From Candidatus Gallimonas merdae (GTDB lineage: Bacteria > Bacillota > Clostridia > Christensenellales > Borkfalkiaceae): DNA of 64,000 nucleotides. Shown piece after piece: positions 55,727 to 64,000 of this stretch. Made by a program: the position numbers and the translations under genes. The stretch lies in the NCBI GenBank assembly GCA_904419525.1, contig CAJFRT010000008.1:1-64000 (forward strand). Reading direction: 5' to 3'. Position 1 is the stretch's first letter. Each line of letters opens with the position of its first letter. The notes beneath the pieces are model-generated. The model was not told the DNA's origin. It made no database searches and worked only from the letters and a program-made list of their open reading frames with translations.

Positions 55727-57067
55727 TTACTGCTTGAGCACGGCGCTCTTGACGTCGTTGACGTCCTTGGCCACCTTGTCGTTGACGCGCATGAGTTCGG
55801 CGATCTTGTCCCGCGCATAGATGACGGTGGAGTGGTCGCGCCCGCCCATGATCTTGCCGACGGTGACAAGGGGGAGTGCCAGCATGTCGCACATCAGGTA
55901 GGTGCATACCTGCCTTGCGCGCACGATCTCCTGCCGCTTGTTTTTGCCGAGCAGGTCGCTTTTGTTGGTGTTGAAGTAGCTGCACGTCGCGCGGATGATC
56001 GCTTCGGGCGTGACTTCCTCCTGTTCGTCCGTGCCGATCGCCTCCTGCAGGGCGGCGGCGGCCAGTTTCAGGGAAATGGGTTCTTCGTGCAGTTTGCTCG
56101 CAAAGATGACGGTGTTCAGCCGCCCTTCGAGCGTGCGCACGTTGTTGTCCGAATTCTTCACGAGGAAGGCGAGCACGTCGTCGGGAACGACGTATTTTTT
56201 CTCGAGCGCCTTGCGCTTGAGGATCGCGATCTTGGTCTCGATGTCCGGCGGCTGGATATCGGCGATCAGGCCGCCTTCAAAGCGCGTTCTGAGCCGTTCT
56301 TCCAGCGTTGTCAGTTCCTTTGCGGGGCAGTCGGACGAAATGACGATCTGTTTGTGCTGGGAGAACAGTTCGTTGAAGGCATGGAAAAACGCCTCCTGTA
56401 CGCCGTATTTGCCCGCCCAGAACTGAATGTCGTCGATCAGCAGCACGTCCACGTTGCGGTAACGGTTTCTGAAACGCGTCTCGTTGTCCCGCCCGGCGCC
56501 CTTTTTGGCATACATGCTGTCCACATACTCGTTGAGGAACTTTTCGCTCGTCGTGTAGATGACTTTCAGCGAAGGTTTTTTCTGCAGGATATCGTTTGCG
56601 ATCGCCTGCATGAGGTGGGTCTTGCCCAGCCCCGTTCCGCCGTAAATATACAGCGGGTTGAAATTTTCCCCGGGATTTTCTGCGACCGACTTTGCCGCCG
56701 CAAACACGAACTTGTTCGAGCTGCCCACAACGAAGGAATCGAACGTATAGCGCGCGTCGAGCACGACGGTGTTTTCCTCGGTGACGTCCGGCGTCTCGCG
56801 CAGGGTGTATTCCTCGCTGCCCTCCACCACGATGATCGCGCCCGTAAGCCCGACGTCTGCGGAGACGACCGCCTCGCGGAGCTTTTCCATGTGATTTTTG
56901 GTGATGGTGAGCGCGGCAAGCTCGCTCTCCGCCTGCAGGACGATCTTCTTGTTGACCACGTCCACGGGCACAAGGTTTTCAATGAATGTGCTGTACGAGA
57001 TGGGATTGACGAGCGCTTTCGCGCGCTCGCGGATCGTGTTCCATAAAAAGTCAAATTGTCCTGCCAT
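55727..57067 (-). CDS. dnaA: Chromosomal replication initiator DnaA
   Basis: A 446-residue AAA+ initiator. Domain I is at the N-terminus (FDFLWNTIRERAKALVNPIS); domain III has Walker A IYGGTGLGKTHLMQAIAN, Walker B DVLLIDDIQF and sensor 1 KQIVISSDCPAKEL; domain IV has the DnaA signature KIMGGRDHSTVIYARDKIAE. The ATG at 57067 is used because GAGGG lies 6 nt before it and the N-terminus then matches the family. dnaN does not follow; mnmG does. The long leader (about 130 nt) overlaps that of divergent recF. Confidence 0.98.
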   Translation of the reverse strand: MAGQFDFLWNTIRERAKALVNPISYSTFIENLVPVDVVNKKIVLQAESELAALTITKNHMEKLREAVVSADVGLTGAIIVVEGSEEYTLRETPDVTEENTVVLDARYTFDSFVVGSSNKFVFAAAKSVAENPGENFNPLYIYGGTGLGKTHLMQAIANDILQKKPSLKVIYTTSEKFLNEYVDSMYAKKGAGRDNETRFRNRYRNVDVLLIDDIQFWAGKYGVQEAFFHAFNELFSQHKQIVISSDCPAKELTTLEERLRTRFEGGLIADIQPPDIETKIAILKRKALEKKYVVPDDVLAFLVKNSDNNVRTLEGRLNTVIFASKLHEEPISLKLAAAALQEAIGTDEQEEVTPEAIIRATCSYFNTNKSDLLGKNKRQEIVRARQVCTYLMCDMLALPLVTVGKIMGGRDHSTVIYARDKIAELMRVNDKVAKDVNDVKSAVLKQ

Positions 57068-57109
57068 TTTTTCCCTCGCAAACGCTTTGCCTTTTGGGGC
57101 AATTTTTGG

Positions 57110-57209
57110 TATAATTGTAAGAAAGTATTCCCTCTTTCGGAATGAGCCCGGCTGCGGGTGCCGGCTGCGCCTCTGCGCCGGGGCCGCCCGGAACGGTATT
57201 CCCATTATA
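57110..57209. promoter_or_regulatory. Facing promoters of recF and dnaA
   Basis: On the plus strand TTGCCT (57087-57092) and TATAAT (57110-57115, extended -10) are 17 bp apart. On the minus strand TATAAT lies at 57209-57204 with a poor -35. Each promoter would sit inside the other gene's leader, giving about 75 nt of complementary 5' RNA. No TTATNCACA box is seen in the gap. Confidence 0.6.
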
Positions 57210-57254
57210 GTACAAAATCGCGCAAAAAGAAAGCGTTTTCGCGGAAAAAGAAGC

Positions 57255-58340
57255 ATGGTCATCGAAAAATTGACGCTGCACAATTTCAGAAATTACGAGG
57301 ACGAGACCTTTGCGTTCGATGCGGGTCTGAACGTGCTCACGGGGCGCAACGCGCAGGGCAAGACCAACTGCGCGGAGGCGGTCTTTTATCTGTGCACGGG
57401 AGCGTCCCTCCGGATCCGGCATGACCGTCAGCTGATCCGCCGCGGCGAAACGTCCGCCCGCATTTCGGCGCGCGCGCAGACGCGCTTCGGAAGCGTGACG
57501 CTGGAGGCGGCGATCTTCGAGAACAAGCGCGAACTCTTTGTCAACGGAAACAAGGTGACGCGGGCGGCGGACTTTGTGGGAAACATGAACAGCGTCTTTT
57601 TTTCGCCCGGGGAGCTCCGCCTCATTCAGGACGGCCCGGATGAGCGGCGCCGCTTTCTCAATCTCTCCATTTCGCAGACTTCGCGGGAGTACTGCACGGC
57701 GCTCACGCGCTACCAGCGCATTCTCGATCAGCGGAACAATTTGCTCAAGGAGCGCGATTTTTCCATGGTCGCCGAGACCCTTCCCGTGTGGGACGAACAG
57801 CTTGCGGCCTATGCGGCGCGCATCGTCCGCCACAGGCGCGGATATCTTGCGCGGCTCTCGCCGCTTGCGCGCGACGCACATGCCTTTCTGACGGACGGCG
57901 CCGAAGAACTCCGGCTGGAGATGGACGGGACGTATCCGGAGGACGAGGACGAGATCGCCCGAAAGCTCGTGCGGGAATTTGCCTCTGCGCGCGAGCGGGA
58001 CATGCGCCTCGGGTTCACTTCGGTGGGGCCGCACCGCGACGACATCAAAATTTCCATCGACGGCGCAGACGCCCGCGGCTACTGTTCGCAGGGGCAGGCG
58101 CGCACGGCGGCGCTCTCGCTGAAACTTGCGGAGACGGAGATCTTCCGGGAACTTGCGGGGGAAGCGCCCGTGCTCATTCTGGACGACGTAATGAGCGAAC
58201 TCGATCTTCCCCGCCGGAAAAAACTGCTTGAACGCGTCCGTGATATCCAGTGTATCCTCACCTGTACGCATGCCGAGCGCGTGCTCTACGGGGCGGAATG
58301 CAACAAGATCAGGATCCGGGAGGGAAAGATCGTCCGATGA
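57255..58340 (+). CDS. recF: DNA replication and repair protein RecF
   Basis: A 361-residue SMC-like ATPase with VIEKLTLHNFRNYEDETFAF at the start, Walker A TGRNAQGKTNCAEAVF, signature YCSQGQARTAALSLKLAE and Walker B PVLILDDVMSELD. It loads RecA at gaps. It is divergent from dnaA, whereas recF usually lies downstream of dnaN on the same strand. Its stop overlaps the next start by 4 bp. Confidence 0.96.
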   Translation: MVIEKLTLHNFRNYEDETFAFDAGLNVLTGRNAQGKTNCAEAVFYLCTGASLRIRHDRQLIRRGETSARISARAQTRFGSVTLEAAIFENKRELFVNGNKVTRAADFVGNMNSVFFSPGELRLIQDGPDERRRFLNLSISQTSREYCTALTRYQRILDQRNNLLKERDFSMVAETLPVWDEQLAAYAARIVRHRRGYLARLSPLARDAHAFLTDGAEELRLEMDGTYPEDEDEIARKLVREFASARERDMRLGFTSVGPHRDDIKISIDGADARGYCSQGQARTAALSLKLAETEIFRELAGEAPVLILDDVMSELDLPRRKKLLERVRDIQCILTCTHAERVLYGAECNKIRIREGKIVR

Positions 58341-59176
58341 GAGCGGATCTGCACATTCACACATACTATTCGGACGGGAAATATTCCCCGCACGAGATCG
58401 CGCGCCGCGCTGCGGAGTCGGGGCTCGACCTGATTTCCATGACCGATCACGACAGCCTGGAAGGACTTCCCGAAAAGCGCGCCGCCGCGCGGGAAGCGGG
58501 GCTTTCGTTCATAGCCGGCTGGGAGGTCTCCTCCTATGCGGGCGATGCAAAGGTGCACGTTCTGGGATACGGCTGCCGGCCGTGCGCCGCGTACGAACAG
58601 TTCCTCGAAGAGCGGAAAAGGGGCGCGCTCGTCCGCGCAGGGGAGATGATCGCCAAGGGGAATGCGTATTTTCATCTCTCCCTCTCGCTTGCGGACGCCG
58701 AGCGGTTCCATCTGAAAAAGAGTGCGCCGCTGCACACCATGCACGTCGTTTCTGCCTTTTCCGAGCAGCTTGGGATCGGGAAAGGGGAACTCTATCTCTC
58801 CGCGTTTGCTTCGGGGTGCCCTTGCTATTCGGGGCGCATGCGCCCCGCCCCGCAGGACGCGATCCGCGTCATCCACGCTTCGGGCGGGATCGCCTCGCTT
58901 GCGCATCCCGGGCGCATTCCGCTTGACGGGGACGCCCGCTTCGCCCTGATGAACGAGCTCGCGGACGGGGGGCTAGACGGCATAGAATGCTATCATTCAG
59001 ACCATACTTTCACTGAGGCGGAGAGGTTTGCGTCCTTTGCCCGTGAAAGGGGCCTTCTGATCACGGGCGGGTCGGATTTTCATGCCGAGGGCAGGAACCG
59101 TGTGATCGGTCAGCCCCCGTTCCGGCCGTCCGAAGCGCTGCTGGAAGTGTTCTCCCGCCTTGAAGGGAGCAAATGA
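58337..59176 (+). CDS. PHP-domain phosphoesterase (TrpH/RNase AM-like)
   Basis: A 279-residue PHP protein with all metal motifs: ADLHIHTYYSDGKYSP, LISMTDHDSLEGL, AGWEVSS, GIASLAHPGRI and ITGGSDFHAEGRN. Relatives hydrolyse 3',5'-nucleoside bisphosphates or trim RNA 5' ends. It overlaps recF and the following gene by 4 bp each, so the three form one operon. Confidence 0.9.
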   Translation: MRADLHIHTYYSDGKYSPHEIARRAAESGLDLISMTDHDSLEGLPEKRAAAREAGLSFIAGWEVSSYAGDAKVHVLGYGCRPCAAYEQFLEERKRGALVRAGEMIAKGNAYFHLSLSLADAERFHLKKSAPLHTMHVVSAFSEQLGIGKGELYLSAFASGCPCYSGRMRPAPQDAIRVIHASGGIASLAHPGRIPLDGDARFALMNELADGGLDGIECYHSDHTFTEAERFASFARERGLLITGGSDFHAEGRNRVIGQPPFRPSEALLEVFSRLEGSK

Positions 59177-60417
59177 AAAAGATTTTTTCCTGTATTTTCG
59201 CGCTCCTCCTTGCGGGGAGCGTCTTTGCGTTCGGGGGCTGGGGCGCACGTGTGAAAAAGGGCGTCGTCATCGACGGCGTCGAGGTGGGCGGCATGACCTA
59301 TGCCGAGGCGGAAAAGAGCGTGCGCGCGGGGATCGCGCACATTCCCTTTACGCTGCATGCGCCGGACGGGGATCTGACGCCGGACATCGTCTATACGGAC
59401 GATCTTTCTTCGCTGCTGCGGCACGCCGGAAAGGGGGAAACGCACGCCGTGACGGTGCGCCGGGAATGGCCGGATGCGGAAAAGTTTCTTGCGGACGTAT
59501 GCAAAAAAAACGTCCGTGAACCGCAGGACGCAGCGCTCTCTTTTTCGCGCAGGGGCTTTGCGTATACCGCCGAACGGGCGGGGACGTACTGCGACTATGC
59601 GGCATCTCTTTGCGCGGCGCTCTCCGCCCTGGCGGCGGGGAAGACGGAGGCCGCCCTCGTCACCCGCACCTGGCAGCCGTCCGTCACGGAGGAGATGCTC
59701 AGGGAGCGCACCCGGAAACTTGCCTCCTTTTCGACAACGTTCAACGAGGAAAAGACCGCCCGCGTGCACAATATTTCCCTCGCGTGCGAGCGCATCGCCG
59801 GCACGGTCATCGGTCCGGGCGAGACGTTTTCGTTCAACGAAACGGTGGGGAACAGGACGCGGGAAAACGGCTTTCTCGACGCCCCCGTCATCGTCTCGGG
59901 GGAATTTGTGCAGGGGACGGGCGGGGGCGTCTGTCAGGCGTCCACGACGCTGATGGGCGCGGCGCTCCGGGCGGGGTTGCGCATCGTCGAAAGCCGTCCG
60001 CATTCGCTGTCGGTGGGGTATGTCCCGCCCTCGCAGGACGCCATGGTCTCCCGGTACAGCGACCTGAAGATCTCCAATCCGTACGATTTTCCCGTCTATC
60101 TGCTCGGCGGGACGGGGGAGGGCCGCGTCCGTTTTGAAGTATACGGCATGCCGGACGGCAAAATCTACAAGCTGGAAAGCCGCGTTCTGGAACGGATCGC
60201 GCCTCCGCCCGCCGAGAGCGTGGAGGGGGACGAGGACCGGACGCTGCGCGCCGAAAAGGCGGGAATGCGCAGCGAGTGCTATCTTCTGACCTATTCCGGC
60301 GACGGGACGCTCCTGTCCAGGCGGTTGTTCCGCCGCGACAGCTATGCGTGCGTACAGGGCAGGATCCAGGTCGCGCCGCAGGCCCCGCAGGAGGAACCTT
60401 TGCCGGAAGAGCCGTGA
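59173..60417 (+). CDS. VanW-family exported protein
   Basis: A 414-residue protein with a signal peptide or anchor (IFSCIFALLLAGSVFAFGGW), a peptidoglycan-binding-4-like N-terminal part (VVIDGVEVGGMTYAEAEKSV), and the VanW domain (FSTTFNEEKTARVHNISLAC; GETFSFNETVGNRT; EFVQGTGGGVCQASTTLMGA). VanW is found in many Clostridia without vancomycin resistance; its biochemical role is not settled. No van ligase or VanHA genes are present, so this is not a resistance cluster. Confidence 0.9.
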   Translation: MKKIFSCIFALLLAGSVFAFGGWGARVKKGVVIDGVEVGGMTYAEAEKSVRAGIAHIPFTLHAPDGDLTPDIVYTDDLSSLLRHAGKGETHAVTVRREWPDAEKFLADVCKKNVREPQDAALSFSRRGFAYTAERAGTYCDYAASLCAALSALAAGKTEAALVTRTWQPSVTEEMLRERTRKLASFSTTFNEEKTARVHNISLACERIAGTVIGPGETFSFNETVGNRTRENGFLDAPVIVSGEFVQGTGGGVCQASTTLMGAALRAGLRIVESRPHSLSVGYVPPSQDAMVSRYSDLKISNPYDFPVYLLGGTGEGRVRFEVYGMPDGKIYKLESRVLERIAPPPAESVEGDEDRTLRAEKAGMRSECYLLTYSGDGTLLSRRLFRRDSYACVQGRIQVAPQAPQEEPLPEEP

Positions 60418-60444
60418 TTTTTTGAAAATTACGTGTAAAATGAG

Positions 60445-60473
60445 TTGATTTTTCCGCCGTCTTCCGCTATAAT
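60445..60473 (+). promoter_or_regulatory. Promoter of rplS
   Basis: TTGATT (60445-60450) and TATAAT (60468-60473) are 17 bp apart. Confidence 0.85.
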
Positions 60474-60479
60474 GAGCAA

Positions 60480-60530
60480 GTGACTTCGGGCGTTCCTCTG
60501 CCGCATGCGGGAATGAACGTCGCGTAAAAC
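60480..60530 (+). promoter_or_regulatory. Candidate L19 leader
   Basis: The short leader carries GCGTTC paired with GAACGT around CTCTGCCGCATGCGGGAAT, with an inner CCGCATGCGG hairpin. This is close to my memory of the L19 leader consensus in Bacillota, by which L19 represses its own synthesis. Confidence 0.45.
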
Positions 60531-60546
60531 AGGAGGTAAGTCGAAA

Positions 60547-60888
60547 ATGGGACTCATCGAGCAGATCGAAGCCGAGAACATGAAAGAGAGCGTCCCCCAG
60601 TTCAACGTGGGCGACACCGTCAAAGTCGGCTATCGCATCATCGAGGGCGGCAAAGAGCGTATCCAGAACTTTGAAGGCGTCGTCATCGCCAAGAAGAACG
60701 GCGGGATCCGCGAGACGTTTACGGTGCGCCGCCTTTCCTTCGGCGTGGGCGTGGAGCGCTGCTTCCCCCTGCATTCCCCCAAGGTCGCGTACGTCAACGT
60801 CGTGCGCGCCGGTAAAGTCCGCCGTGCAAAACTCTACTATCTGCGCGGGCTTACGGGAAAAGCCGCCAAGATCAAGGAAAAGAAGTAA
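60547..60888 (+). CDS. rplS: 50S ribosomal protein L19
   Basis: A 113-residue protein with the L19 signatures [49 protein letters not shown] and FPLHSPKV. It sits at the 30S-50S interface. AGGAGG precedes the ATG. It is separate from trmD-rimM, which usually precede it. Confidence 0.98.
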   Translation: MGLIEQIEAENMKESVPQFNVGDTVKVGYRIIEGGKERIQNFEGVVIAKKNGGIRETFTVRRLSFGVGVERCFPLHSPKVAYVNVVRAGKVRRAKLYYLRGLTGKAAKIKEKK

Positions 60889-60908
60889 TTTTCCGGAAAA
60901 AGACAAAG

Positions 60909-60945
60909 TCCGATCCGCTTAAAGTCAGAAGCGGGTCGGATTTTT
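60909..60945 (+). terminator. Terminator of rplS
   Basis: TCCGATCCGCTT and AAGCGGGTCGGA form a 12-bp stem with one G-U pair, followed by T5. Confidence 0.88.
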
Positions 60946-61033
60946 CTTTGTTTCCGGGCGCCTCTTTTGCACTATTGCACGGCCGGGTCGGCAAAAAAAT
61001 TTCGGTTTTTCGGGAAATTCCCTTTGAAAACCG

Positions 61034-61062
61034 TTTACAATCGGCGCGTTATCGGTTAGAAT
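61034..61062 (+). promoter_or_regulatory. Promoter of the GT-C-like gene
   Basis: TTTACA (61034-61039) and TAGAAT (61057-61062) are 17 bp apart, 33 bp before the ATG. A second TTTACA-TATAAT pair at 61067-61079 is too close to be a promoter. Confidence 0.65.
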
Positions 61063-61094
61063 AGAATTTACAATATAATAGGGAATATAAAATT

Positions 61095-63149
61095 ATGGCA
61101 AACTCAAACAATCGGAAAAAACGCTCTCTTGCGCTCCGGCTCATCTACGTCGTCGCGCTCGTCTTTCTGTGCGTGGGGCTGTGCGTTCTCGGTACGTTCC
61201 GCGGCACGGGCAGCGCGTTCGAGCTCAAGACGCAGGGCACGGGCGACGCGGAAACTCCCTCCGTCGTCTTCCGCCTGTCCAATCCAACGCGGACCAATGA
61301 GGAGGGCAACCAGGAGACGGTCTATCTCAGACTGCGCCATGTGTACGTCAACGTGGGGGCGGCGTATACCGAAGCGGGCGAGGCGGTCACGCTGCGCGCG
61401 GAAGTCATCGCCAGCAGTTCGAGCTCCGCAAGCGCTTCGTCGGGAAGGCGGCTGGAACTTTCCTTTTCCAACTTTGCACCCGAAGGGGAGACGGATCTTC
61501 CAACGGACGTGTTCTATAACTGGGCCGAAATGGGTGCTCCCGAAACGGGCTGGCTCGTCTCCACCTATTCGTATGTACGTCTGACGGCGCGCTCGTGCAA
61601 CACGCTCGTCAACGAGATCGTATTTATCGGCGAGCGCATCGAATCCAACTCTTCGTCGGCAGAGGGCACGGGCGAATTCTATGTCGTTCCCGCCGAAGTG
61701 TATTCCGCGACGCCGCTCGTGACCGAAACGGCCGAACAGGCGGCGGAGCGCGCGTCCGCGCTCCTCGACAGCCAGTACATGCCCTCTGAAGCGCCCGGCC
61801 ATTTCAACCGTTTCTCCGAGAGCGAAGCGCTCTCCATGATGACGATTGCGGAGATGTATGCGGGCAATACTTACGGCGAGGGCAACGTCTATCAGGGCGA
61901 GCGCGTTTACGGTTCGCTGGGCGAAGATCTGCTTGCGTTCGGAACGCTGATCTTCGGCATGAGTCCCTTCGGACTGCGCTTTTTCCCCATGCTTGCGGCG
62001 GCGGGCGCACTGCTGTTCGGCGCGCTGTTCGTGCGCCGGGTAACAAAGAGCGACCGCGCGGGACTCGTCTTTGCGGTCCTGTTTGCGCTCGCGGGGGCGA
62101 CGCTCGCGCTGGGCGGGCTGGGAACGCCGCTGATGATCGGCATCTTCTTCTTCCTGCTCTCGCTTGACATGTGCCACCGGTTCTATGCAAACGGCATGAA
62201 AAAGGCGGACTTCGCATCTGCCGTGCCGCTGCTCATATCGGGGCTTTCGGGGGCGTTTGCCATTCTTGTGCACGGGGCGTTCATCGTTCCCGTCGCGGGG
62301 GTCGCGCTCTTGTTCGGCGCCGGGATCGTGCGCCAGCTGCGCGCCCGCCGCTATCATCTCGATCTCGCCATTGCGGAAGCGGAGGCGGAGCAGCCTGCGC
62401 CCGCGCCTGCCCGCGAGGCGGAACAGGCCGAGCTCTCGCCCGCAAAGCGGAAAGTCGCAGACGTTGCGCGCGAATACCGCGGCAAGACGGCGATCGCCTC
62501 CGTCACGTTCGGCTGTTCGCTCGTACTGGGAGCCATCGTCTTTGCGCTCCTGTTTGCGCTTCCGCTCTACTATCCCTATGTCAAGATGTACAGCGATCCT
62601 GCCGCGCCCACGATCAACATTTTCGGCCTTGCATGGCGGGCGTTTGCGGGCGGATTCGCGGGGGTGAACGCAGCGGCGCCCGCGTCGAACGCATGGAATA
62701 TCTTCTATGTGCTTGCACGGGACGGCGGCAGTTCGTTCTCCGCCGTGTGGGGCGCGTTCGTCAATCCCGTCGCCATTCTTGCGGCGGTTGCGGGCCTCGT
62801 GTTCGCCGTAATGAATCTCGTGCGCCTTGTGCGGACGAAGGAATGGGGCAAGACGGAGCGCAGCCTTCTGCGCAGGACGGCGATCCCGTTCGCGGGGCTT
62901 GTGCTCGCGCTGATCACGGCTGCGTTTGCAAAAGATGCCGTTGGATTTGTGCTGCTTGCCTGGCTCTTCCTGTTCATGTTTGCGGCAAATGCGGTGAGCG
63001 AGTACACTTCGCGCGAGGATACGGGAAAGGCATGCCGCGTGGCCGCGTGGGTAGGGTTCGGCCTGCTTGCGGCGGTGTTCGTGCTGTATTTCGTGTTTTT
63101 GACGGGCCTGCCCCTGCCTGCGGGTCTGATCACGGCAATTTTCGGTTAA
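61095..63149 (+). CDS. Large membrane protein, possibly a GT-C glycosyltransferase
   Basis: A 684-residue protein. An N-terminal helix (LIYVVALVFLCVGLCVLGTF) precedes an external beta-rich, Ser-rich region (about 40-225). The following part (MMTIAEMYAGNTYGEG; GSLGEDLLAFGTLIFGMSPF; GLRFFPMLAAAGALLFGALF) resembles the loop-helix pattern of PMT/GT-C glycosyltransferases that use lipid-linked sugars, and about ten further helices follow. The acidic catalytic residues of GT-C enzymes cannot be placed with confidence. Its ribosome site is weak. Confidence 0.65.
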   Translation: MANSNNRKKRSLALRLIYVVALVFLCVGLCVLGTFRGTGSAFELKTQGTGDAETPSVVFRLSNPTRTNEEGNQETVYLRLRHVYVNVGAAYTEAGEAVTLRAEVIASSSSSASASSGRRLELSFSNFAPEGETDLPTDVFYNWAEMGAPETGWLVSTYSYVRLTARSCNTLVNEIVFIGERIESNSSSAEGTGEFYVVPAEVYSATPLVTETAEQAAERASALLDSQYMPSEAPGHFNRFSESEALSMMTIAEMYAGNTYGEGNVYQGERVYGSLGEDLLAFGTLIFGMSPFGLRFFPMLAAAGALLFGALFVRRVTKSDRAGLVFAVLFALAGATLALGGLGTPLMIGIFFFLLSLDMCHRFYANGMKKADFASAVPLLISGLSGAFAILVHGAFIVPVAGVALLFGAGIVRQLRARRYHLDLAIAEAEAEQPAPAPAREAEQAELSPAKRKVADVAREYRGKTAIASVTFGCSLVLGAIVFALLFALPLYYPYVKMYSDPAAPTINIFGLAWRAFAGGFAGVNAAAPASNAWNIFYVLARDGGSSFSAVWGAFVNPVAILAAVAGLVFAVMNLVRLVRTKEWGKTERSLLRRTAIPFAGLVLALITAAFAKDAVGFVLLAWLFLFMFAANAVSEYTSREDTGKACRVAAWVGFGLLAAVFVLYFVFLTGLPLPAGLITAIFG

Positions 63150-63173
63150 TGAAGCGGCACGGGGGATAAGGTC

Positions 63174-64000
63174 ATGATCGCAAAAATCGTCTGTTTCGCC
63201 CTGCAGGGTCTGGAGGGCGTTCCCGTCGAAGTGGAGACGGACGTCGCAAAGGGGATCCCCGCCTACGAGATGGTGGGGCTGCCCGATGCGGCGGTAAAGG
63301 AATCCAAGGAGCGCGTGCGCTCCGCGATCAGGAACAGCGGCCTCTTGTTCCCCCTCGGCAAGATCACCGTGAATTTTGCGCCCGCGGATATCCGCAAGGA
63401 GGGCGCGGCGTTCGATCTTGCCGTCGCAGTCAGTTTACTCAAAGCGAGCGAACAGCTCGTCGGCGCGCAGACGGAGAACACCGTCCTGCTCGGCGAGCTT
63501 GCGCTCGACGGTTCGGTGCGCCCCATTGCCGGGCTGCTGCCCATTCTCATCTCGGCAAAGGCGCACGGATATACCCGGTTTGTTGTCCCGGCGGGCAACG
63601 CAAAGGAAGCGGCGTATCTCAGGGGCGCGCAGATCTATCCTGTCCGCACGCTCGCAGAGACGGTCGCTTTTCTTCTGGGCAGCGCCTCGCTTGCGCCCCT
63701 TTCGCCCGAAAAGTTCGAGCCGCATCTGCATGCAAGGCAGACGGCCGACCTCAAGTTCGTAAAGGGCCAGCCGGTGGCGCGGCGCGCGCTTGAAATCGCG
63801 GTCGCGGGCGGGCACAATCTGCTGCTCGTCGGGCCGCCCGGCACGGGCAAGACGATGCTCGCAAGGTGTCTTCCCACCGTCATGCCCGACCTGACGTTTG
63901 ACGAGGCGCTCGAGATCACCAAGATCCACTCTGTCGCGGGGACGCTCGGCGAGGACGGCATCGTGTCGGAACGCCCGTTCCGGACGCCCCACCATACGGC
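63174..64000 (+). CDS. comM: ComM/YifB-family Mg-chelatase-like AAA+ ATPase (partial)
   Basis: The first 275 codons are present; the gene runs past the right edge. The N-terminal domain has GLEGVPVEVETDVAKGIPAY, MVGLPDAAVKESKERVRSAI and NFAPADIRKEGAAFDLAVAV; the ATPase has GPPGTGKTMLARCLPTVMPD, and PFRTPHHT is near the end. ComM is a helicase for branch migration during natural transformation in some bacteria. GGGGGATAAGG precedes the ATG. Confidence 0.95.
   Translation, partial: MIAKIVCFALQGLEGVPVEVETDVAKGIPAYEMVGLPDAAVKESKERVRSAIRNSGLLFPLGKITVNFAPADIRKEGAAFDLAVAVSLLKASEQLVGAQTENTVLLGELALDGSVRPIAGLLPILISAKAHGYTRFVVPAGNAKEAAYLRGAQIYPVRTLAETVAFLLGSASLAPLSPEKFEPHLHARQTADLKFVKGQPVARRALEIAVAGGHNLLLVGPPGTGKTMLARCLPTVMPDLTFDEALEITKIHSVAGTLGEDGIVSERPFRTPHHT

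Noticed and set aside
57068-57254. Origin of replication at dnaA
   Set aside because: No TTATNCACA boxes and no clear AT-rich unwinding stretch are visible in the gap, so there is no support from sequence.
59173-60417. Vancomycin-resistance locus because of VanW
   Set aside because: No vanH, ligase, vanX or VanRS genes are near; VanW-domain proteins are common in Clostridia without resistance.
59110-60906. A 598-codon minus-strand frame
   Set aside because: It is antisense to VanW and rplS and runs through the rplS promoter.

Overview
The window looks like a chromosomal segment of a GC-rich, probably spore-forming Bacillota (Clostridia) bacterium. Pointers are mcsA-mcsB-clpC, RqcH, LuxS with MTA/SAH nucleosidase, a SigB/SpoIIA-type partner-switching operon, CotF-like coat proteins, a SpoVB-like flippase, VanW, DUF3343, Rrf2 and an MsmX-type ATPase. 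A gut Christensenellales/Borkfalkiaceae-like lineage would fit, but that is inference. Genes are tightly packed, with AGGAGG-type ribosome sites, many near-consensus TTGACA-17-TATAAT promoters and hairpin terminators. No rRNA, tRNA or CRISPR array was seen.

Layout. 1-1770: mobile DNA, namely an IS110-family transposase cut by the left edge, its non-coding left end (candidate bridge RNA), and the tail of a decayed IS200/IS605 element. 1904-4244: DeoR regulator with an organophosphate-type MFS transporter, then a small XRE regulator. 4245-4777: regulatory spacer with a probable small RNA and two inverted-repeat operators. 4778-10625: XRE-membrane protein, membrane protein, mcsA, mcsB, clpC (protein-arginine phosphorylation and AAA+ unfoldase) without ctsR. 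10781-20258: pgi, SpoVB-like flippase, LysM and Cys-rich proteins, an Ig-like lipoprotein, a truncated alpha-L-rhamnosidase and rqcH. 20397-23821: tig-clpP-clpX proteostasis cluster. 23868-29390: three paralogous multi-pass membrane proteins with different N-terminal modules. 29571-37080: msmX-like ATPase, His-rich metal exporter, hisC, a degenerate dehydrogenase-like protein, a HAD phosphatase, and a four-gene partner-switching sigma operon. 37135-40284: NAD(P)-binding protein and Rrf2 repressor sharing operators, then a large membrane protein. 40562-48780: PucR-like regulator, S41 protease, cysteine desulfurase/DUF3343, nth, coat-like proteins and two Wzz-like proteins. 48841-53399: phosphoglycerate mutase, ung, luxS, mtnN and a ferritin-like protein. 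53779-64000: mnmG-dnaA facing recF-PHP-vanW, then rplS, a GT-C-like membrane protein and comM (cut by the right edge).

Themes. Protein quality control is concentrated here: McsAB, ClpC, ClpP, ClpX, trigger factor and RqcH. MtnN and LuxS together detoxify S-adenosylhomocysteine and make the AI-2 precursor. The dnaA region is rearranged: dnaA and recF are divergent, dnaN is not between them, and I see no DnaA-box cluster. The observations most worth following are the IS110 left end, the partner-switching operon with a degenerate kinase-like protein, the three-paralogue membrane array, the Rrf2 operators, the small-RNA candidate at about 4490-4614, leaderless transcripts, and the dnaA/recF overlapping leaders.
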